Assembly: GCA_031280455.1 (NCBI GenBank)
Contig: JAITGR010000142.1
Span: 1 to 8,463 of the forward strand
Reading direction: 5' to 3'
Origin: Spirochaetaceae bacterium
GTDB lineage: Bacteria > Spirochaetota > Spirochaetia > Treponematales > Breznakiellaceae
DNA length: 8,463 nt
A model generated the notes under the pieces. It searched no databases and was not told the DNA's origin. It worked only from the letters and a program-made list of their open reading frames with translations. The translations under genes were made by a program, and so were the position numbers. Shown here piece after piece: positions 5,818 to 8,463 of the stretch (positions are counted from its first letter, which is position 1; every line of letters begins with the position of its first letter).

Positions 5818-7135
5818 ACTCCGCGCTTTTGGCCGGTGGGCAAATCGCCGCAATAACCTCGGCGACAGAAAGCCCTTCGCGGCTTTCGCGGGCGTCAAGG
5901 TCGCGCAACGTTATCGCGCGCGGCCCCCCGTCGTCGAACACCGGAACAAGCGCCCAGCGAAGTCCGCGCCGCTGCGCGCCCATAAAGAACGCGCCCGCCT
6001 TCTTCGCGTCCGCGCCGAGAACCTCGCAGCCGATACCCGCGCCGCGTAACTCCGCCGCCAGCCGGTGGCAAAAACCCGCGGCCTTTTCGTCTACAAGCGC
6101 GATAGCCGCCTGCGCGTATGTGGCCGCGCCGCCAGATTTCCCCAGCACATCCAGCGCGGCAATCAGCCGGTCAAGCCCAATCGAAGCCCCCACGCCGGAA
6201 AGTTTTTTGCGCGTGTACAACCCGGCCAGGTCGTCGTAACGGCCGCCTGAACACACCGATCCAATCTCCACTAGGCCGGTTAAAAAACTTTCGTAGACAA
6301 TACCCGTGTAGTAATCCAGCCCGCGCGTAATAGACGGGTCAAGCGCAAACCCGTCCGCGCAGCCGGCGTCGCGCAAAAAAGCGTACAACGCCGCAAGCCG
6401 CTCCGATTCAGGACACACCCCGCCAGAACGCGCCGTCAACTCCGCCAGCGCCGCCGGCCAGTCGCCGGCGCATTCAACATACGCAAGAATTTCCCGCGCG
6501 CGCTCCCCTCCCGCGCAGGCGGCAAGCAGCGCTTCCGTTTCGGCGCGGCCAATTTTAGCCCGCTTGTCAACCGCCCGCAAAATCGCGGCAGACTGCTCCC
6601 GCAGCCCAAGACGCGCAAGAAACCGGTTAAACAACCCCCGGTGATTCACATGAATAACAACCTCGCCAGCGCCGGCAGCAGCCAACGCCTCGCGCATCAT
6701 ACACAAAATTTCAAAATCCGCAAACGCGCAATCCTCACCCACAGCGTCGCAATCGCACTGCGTAAACTCGCGGTACCGCCCCCGCTGCGTATTCTCCCCC
6801 CGCCACACCTTGGCAATGTGATACCGCTTAAACGGAAACGGCAGCACGTCAAAATTCGCCGCCACAAACCGCGCCAGCGGCACCGTCAAATCAAACCGAA
6901 GCGCCACATCACGCCCGCCAGAATCCGTAAACCGGTACACCTGCTTTTCCGTCTCCCCCCCCCCCTTACCCAGCAAGACACTTGTATACTCCAGCGCCGG
7001 CGTATCAATAGGAACATACCCATACAAGCGGTACACCCCCTCAATACGCGAAGTCAACGCCCGCCTGGCAATCTCGCCTGCCGGCAGCAAATCCCTAAAA
7101 CCCTTCAAAACCCGCGGTTCAATAATGTTCGCCAT
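5816..7135 (-). CDS. hisS: Histidyl-tRNA synthetase, 439 aa
   Basis: This cytoplasmic class II synthetase charges tRNA-His with histidine at the cost of ATP. The sequence reads as a complete enzyme. The family start KGFRDLLP is at residues 11-18. A motif-1-adjacent strand FDLTVPLAR spans 81-89. Motif 2 has R112 and E114, then GRYREFTQCD (119-128). The histidine-specific loops are LDYYTG (273-278) and CSGGRYDDL (295-303). Motif 3, GVGASIGLDR, spans 314-323. The last 90 or so residues form the anticodon-binding domain. The ATG at 7135 is chosen because MANIIEPRVLKGFRD matches the family start; a TTG 33 codons upstream would read through the promoter. Only GGGG, one base from the ATG, lies upstream, and the promoter position suggests a leaderless mRNA. 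Codons 57-61 contain 11 G in a row. The gene faces the importer operon tail to tail. Confidence 0.97.
   Translation of the reverse strand: MANIIEPRVLKGFRDLLPAGEIARRALTSRIEGVYRLYGYVPIDTPALEYTSVLLGKGGGETEKQVYRFTDSGGRDVALRFDLTVPLARFVAANFDVLPFPFKRYHIAKVWRGENTQRGRYREFTQCDCDAVGEDCAFADFEILCMMREALAAAGAGEVVIHVNHRGLFNRFLARLGLREQSAAILRAVDKRAKIGRAETEALLAACAGGERAREILAYVECAGDWPAALAELTARSGGVCPESERLAALYAFLRDAGCADGFALDPSITRGLDYYTGIVYESFLTGLVEIGSVCSGGRYDDLAGLYTRKKLSGVGASIGLDRLIAALDVLGKSGGAATYAQAAIALVDEKAAGFCHRLAAELRGAGIGCEVLGADAKKAGAFFMGAQRRGLRWALVPVFDDGGPRAITLRDLDARESREGLSVAEVIAAICPPAKSAE
6955..6965 (-). repeat. Homopolymer of 11 G (coding strand) inside hisS
   Basis: Eleven C on the plus strand read as 11 G in hisS, spanning codons Lys57, Gly58-Gly60 and Glu61. 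The glycines belong to a conserved loop near the active site, K-G-G-G-E-T-E-K-Q. The frame is intact at this length. Any change not a multiple of three would truncate an essential enzyme. Confidence 0.95.
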
Positions 7136-7141
7136 ACCCCA

Positions 7142-7170
7142 ATTATACGCGTCCCCCGCCGCCCAATCAA
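7142..7170 (-). promoter_or_regulatory. hisS promoter, positioned for a leaderless transcript
   Basis: On the minus strand, TTGATT (7165-7170) is followed by a 17-base spacer and a perfect TATAAT (7142-7147). If the -10 box ends at -7, position +1 falls exactly on the A of the ATG at 7135. The 6 bases between box and ATG contain GGGG, too close to serve as a usual ribosome site. Confidence 0.75.
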
Positions 7171-7216
7171 CCGCCGCCAGAAAATCGCCGATTAACCCGG
7201 GCAGAATTTGGGCGCA

Positions 7217-7492
7217 TTTGCCGCTGCGCGGCAAACCGCGCTTTCCGCTCCAATCTTTTTGCTCCGCCTGAAGGCGGGCAAAAAGTATTTCCGCTGCAAT
7301 CGCTTGCGCTGCCTAAAATCCGCATCCTGCGGATTTTAGGCTTGCATAGTTTGGCAAAGCCAAACTATGCAGAATTGGACACCAGCCGCCATCCATGGCG
7401 GCGACATCCATGGCGTTTTCTTAGCTTGTAGTTTGCGCAAAGCGCAAACGACAAGCCCAAAGTGCGCAGCACTTTGGGCAGGCATCCCTGCC
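7217..7492. repeat. Dense array of eight short hairpins, mostly with three-base loops
   Basis: H1 is 7217-7224/7228-7235, loop TGC. H2 is 7255-7268/7273-7285 with one bulge, loop TGAA. H3 is 7311-7324/7328-7341, 14 perfect pairs, loop TCC. H4 is 7343-7355/7359-7371, 13 perfect pairs, loop AAA. H5 is 7385-7391/7396-7402. H6 is 7424-7438/7442-7456, 14 of 15 pairs, loop AAA. H7 is 7455-7465/7469-7479, 11 perfect pairs, loop GCA. H8 is 7477-7482/7487-7492, overlapping H7 by a few bases. A 14-base direct repeat with one mismatch (7242-7255 and 7288-7301) brackets H2, and CATCCATGGCG occurs at 7390-7400 and 7405-7415. H7 and the 3941-3965 hairpin are versions of one sequence. It is not a CRISPR (no constant repeat) and shows no attC core. 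It may be a repeat family or a structured RNA. Confidence 0.85.
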
Positions 7493-7646
7493 GCCCATCC
7501 ATGCTCTGGAACATCTTGACCGTTTCGTCCAACATTCTCCATGCAGTCTCGACGGCCAAACAAAGCCTCATGGTTAGATTATCTTGAGATGCCGAAAGCC
7601 TTTCGGTCAGGTTTTTACTTGAGACATCACGGGGAAGGAGTACCGC
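7493..7646. other. Spacer before the alcohol dehydrogenase gene, with a hairpin and a ribosome site
   Basis: GCCGAAA (7591-7597) pairs with TTTCGGT (7601-7607) around loop GCC, and five T follow at 7612-7616, so a weak terminator or attenuator in the leader is possible. CTTGAGA is repeated at 7583-7589 and 7618-7624. GGAAGGAG (7633-7640) is the ribosome site for the gene at 7647. I see no clear promoter. On the minus strand a reading frame passes through this spacer with protein-like composition, but it also runs through the hairpins and into the dehydrogenase gene, so I do not call it a gene. Confidence 0.4.
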
Positions 7647-8463
7647 ATGAATAATTTTGTCTATTACGCGCCAACCAAAGTCCTGTTTGGCAAAGACACG
7701 GAAAATGAAGCCGGCGCGCTGGTGCGCGAAGCAGGCGGCAAAAATGTCCTTGTCCATTACGGCGGCGGCAGCGCGGTAAAATCCGGCCTACTGGACAGGG
7801 TGTGCCGTTCGCTGGACGCGGCGGGGCTTTCGCACGTTAAGCTGGGCGGGGTTGTCCCTAACCCGCGGCTTTCCAAAGTGTACGAGGGCATCGCACTCTG
7901 CAAAGAAAAACGCCTGGACTTTATCCTCGCTGTCGGCGGCGGCTCGGTGATTGATTCGGCAAAAGCCATAGGCTACGGGCTTGCCGCGGACGGGGATGTC
8001 TGGGATTTCTACGCCAAAACGCGCGTTCCCGCCGCGTCCGCGCCGGTTGGCTGCGTGCTTACTATCGCGGCGACCGGCAGCGAAATGAGCGATTCTTCGG
8101 TTATTACCCGCGAAAACGGCGCGTTAAAACGCGGCTGCAACAACGCTGTAAGCCGGCCTAAATTCGCGCTTATGAATCCGGCGCTGACCTTGACCCTGCC
8201 CTGGTACCAGACAGCCAGCGGCGCGGTCGACATACTGATGCACACGCTGGAGCGCTGGTTTGACAATATGCGGACAGCAACTGAATTGACCGACGCTATT
8301 GCGGTAAGCGTTATAAAAACCGTTATGCGAAACGTCCTTGTCTTAAAGGAAGACAACGGCAACTACAACGCGGCGGCGGAGCTTATGTGGGCGGGCAGCC
8401 TGTCGCACAACGGCCTCTGCGGCTGCGGCGGCTCGGGCGGCACGCCCCGCGGCGCCTGGGCCT
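7647..8463 (+). CDS. Iron-containing alcohol dehydrogenase (YqhD/BDH-like), 3' end outside the window
   Basis: The frame is open from the ATG at 7647 to the last base, 272 codons with no stop, so the gene is cut by the window edge; relatives have about 385 residues. GGAAGGAG lies 6 bases before the ATG. The enzyme would interconvert an aldehyde and an alcohol with NAD(P)H and a bound metal in the cytoplasm. The N-terminus NNFVYYAPTKVLFGK is characteristic. Nucleotide-binding glycines are at 39-42 (GGGS) and 97-100 (GGGSVIDSAK). The passage TIAATGSEMSDSSVI is the conserved substrate-side strand. D195 and H199, in GAVDILMHTLERWF, are the first two metal ligands. The window ends at G-A-W-A, just before the expected W-A-[T/S]-H that carries the third. 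The glycine-rich stretch before it (CGCGGSGGTPRG) seems a few residues longer than usual. Fermentative alcohol formation or aldehyde detoxification are both possible. Confidence 0.92.
   Translation, partial: MNNFVYYAPTKVLFGKDTENEAGALVREAGGKNVLVHYGGGSAVKSGLLDRVCRSLDAAGLSHVKLGGVVPNPRLSKVYEGIALCKEKRLDFILAVGGGSVIDSAKAIGYGLAADGDVWDFYAKTRVPAASAPVGCVLTIAATGSEMSDSSVITRENGALKRGCNNAVSRPKFALMNPALTLTLPWYQTASGAVDILMHTLERWFDNMRTATELTDAIAVSVIKTVMRNVLVLKEDNGNYNAAAELMWAGSLSHNGLCGCGGSGGTPRGAWA

Noticed and set aside
6641..7195. 184-codon open frame on the plus strand across the 5' part of hisS
   Set aside because: It is antisense to a clear HisRS coding region, has no ribosome site and has a shadow-like composition; GC-rich codon use opens such frames.
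7217..7492. CRISPR array
   Set aside because: There is no constant direct repeat with regular unique spacers; the repetition is in hairpin form only.
7217..7492. Integron attC sites, considered because some treponemes carry integrons
   Set aside because: Stems are perfect with three-base loops and lack the GTTRRRY core, paired simple sites and extrahelical bases expected of attC.
8009..8362. 117-codon minus-strand frame in the alcohol dehydrogenase gene
   Set aside because: It overlaps a conserved dehydrogenase frame that continues to the window end.

Overview
The window looks like chromosomal DNA of a GC-rich spirochaete, most likely a Treponema relative of the kind found in termite gut or rumen. 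The grounds are the gene content and style: an outer-membrane beta-barrel protein next to an LplA/LplB/YtcP-type sugar ABC importer, a strong preference for G/C at third codon positions, GGAGGA ribosome-binding sites, and intergenic regions filled with short perfect hairpins. The assignment is inference; no rRNA or marker gene settles it.

Layout: 1-422 is non-coding, with a cluster of hairpins (5-120) and a very good sigma70 promoter (334-363). 423-1874 (+) encodes a secreted outer-membrane beta-barrel protein. A six-fold CACGGAA palindromic repeat (1926-1999) separates it from the importer operon: two CUT1-type permeases (2096-3013 and 3026-3901), a gap holding two near-perfect trinucleotide-loop hairpins and a weaker third, and a lipoprotein solute-binding protein (4047-5642) ending in a strong intrinsic terminator (5665-5747). 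Convergent to it on the minus strand is hisS (5816-7135), with a promoter placed so that the mRNA should begin at the A of the ATG (leaderless) and an 11-G homopolymer in its coding strand. 7136-7646 has no convincing gene; 7217-7492 is a dense run of eight short hairpins, mostly with three-base loops. The window ends inside an iron-containing alcohol dehydrogenase (7647 to the end, +), which has no stop in the window.

How the parts fit: the barrel protein could let a carbohydrate or similar solute cross the outer membrane, the lipoprotein would bind it in the periplasm, and the permease pair would carry it across the inner membrane using an ATPase encoded elsewhere, since none is present here. 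hisS is housekeeping. The alcohol dehydrogenase would act in fermentation or aldehyde reduction.

The least explained material is the hairpin family. Two members lying 3.5 kb apart differ at four positions that form exactly two compensated base pairs, which indicates that the folded form is maintained or copied as a unit.
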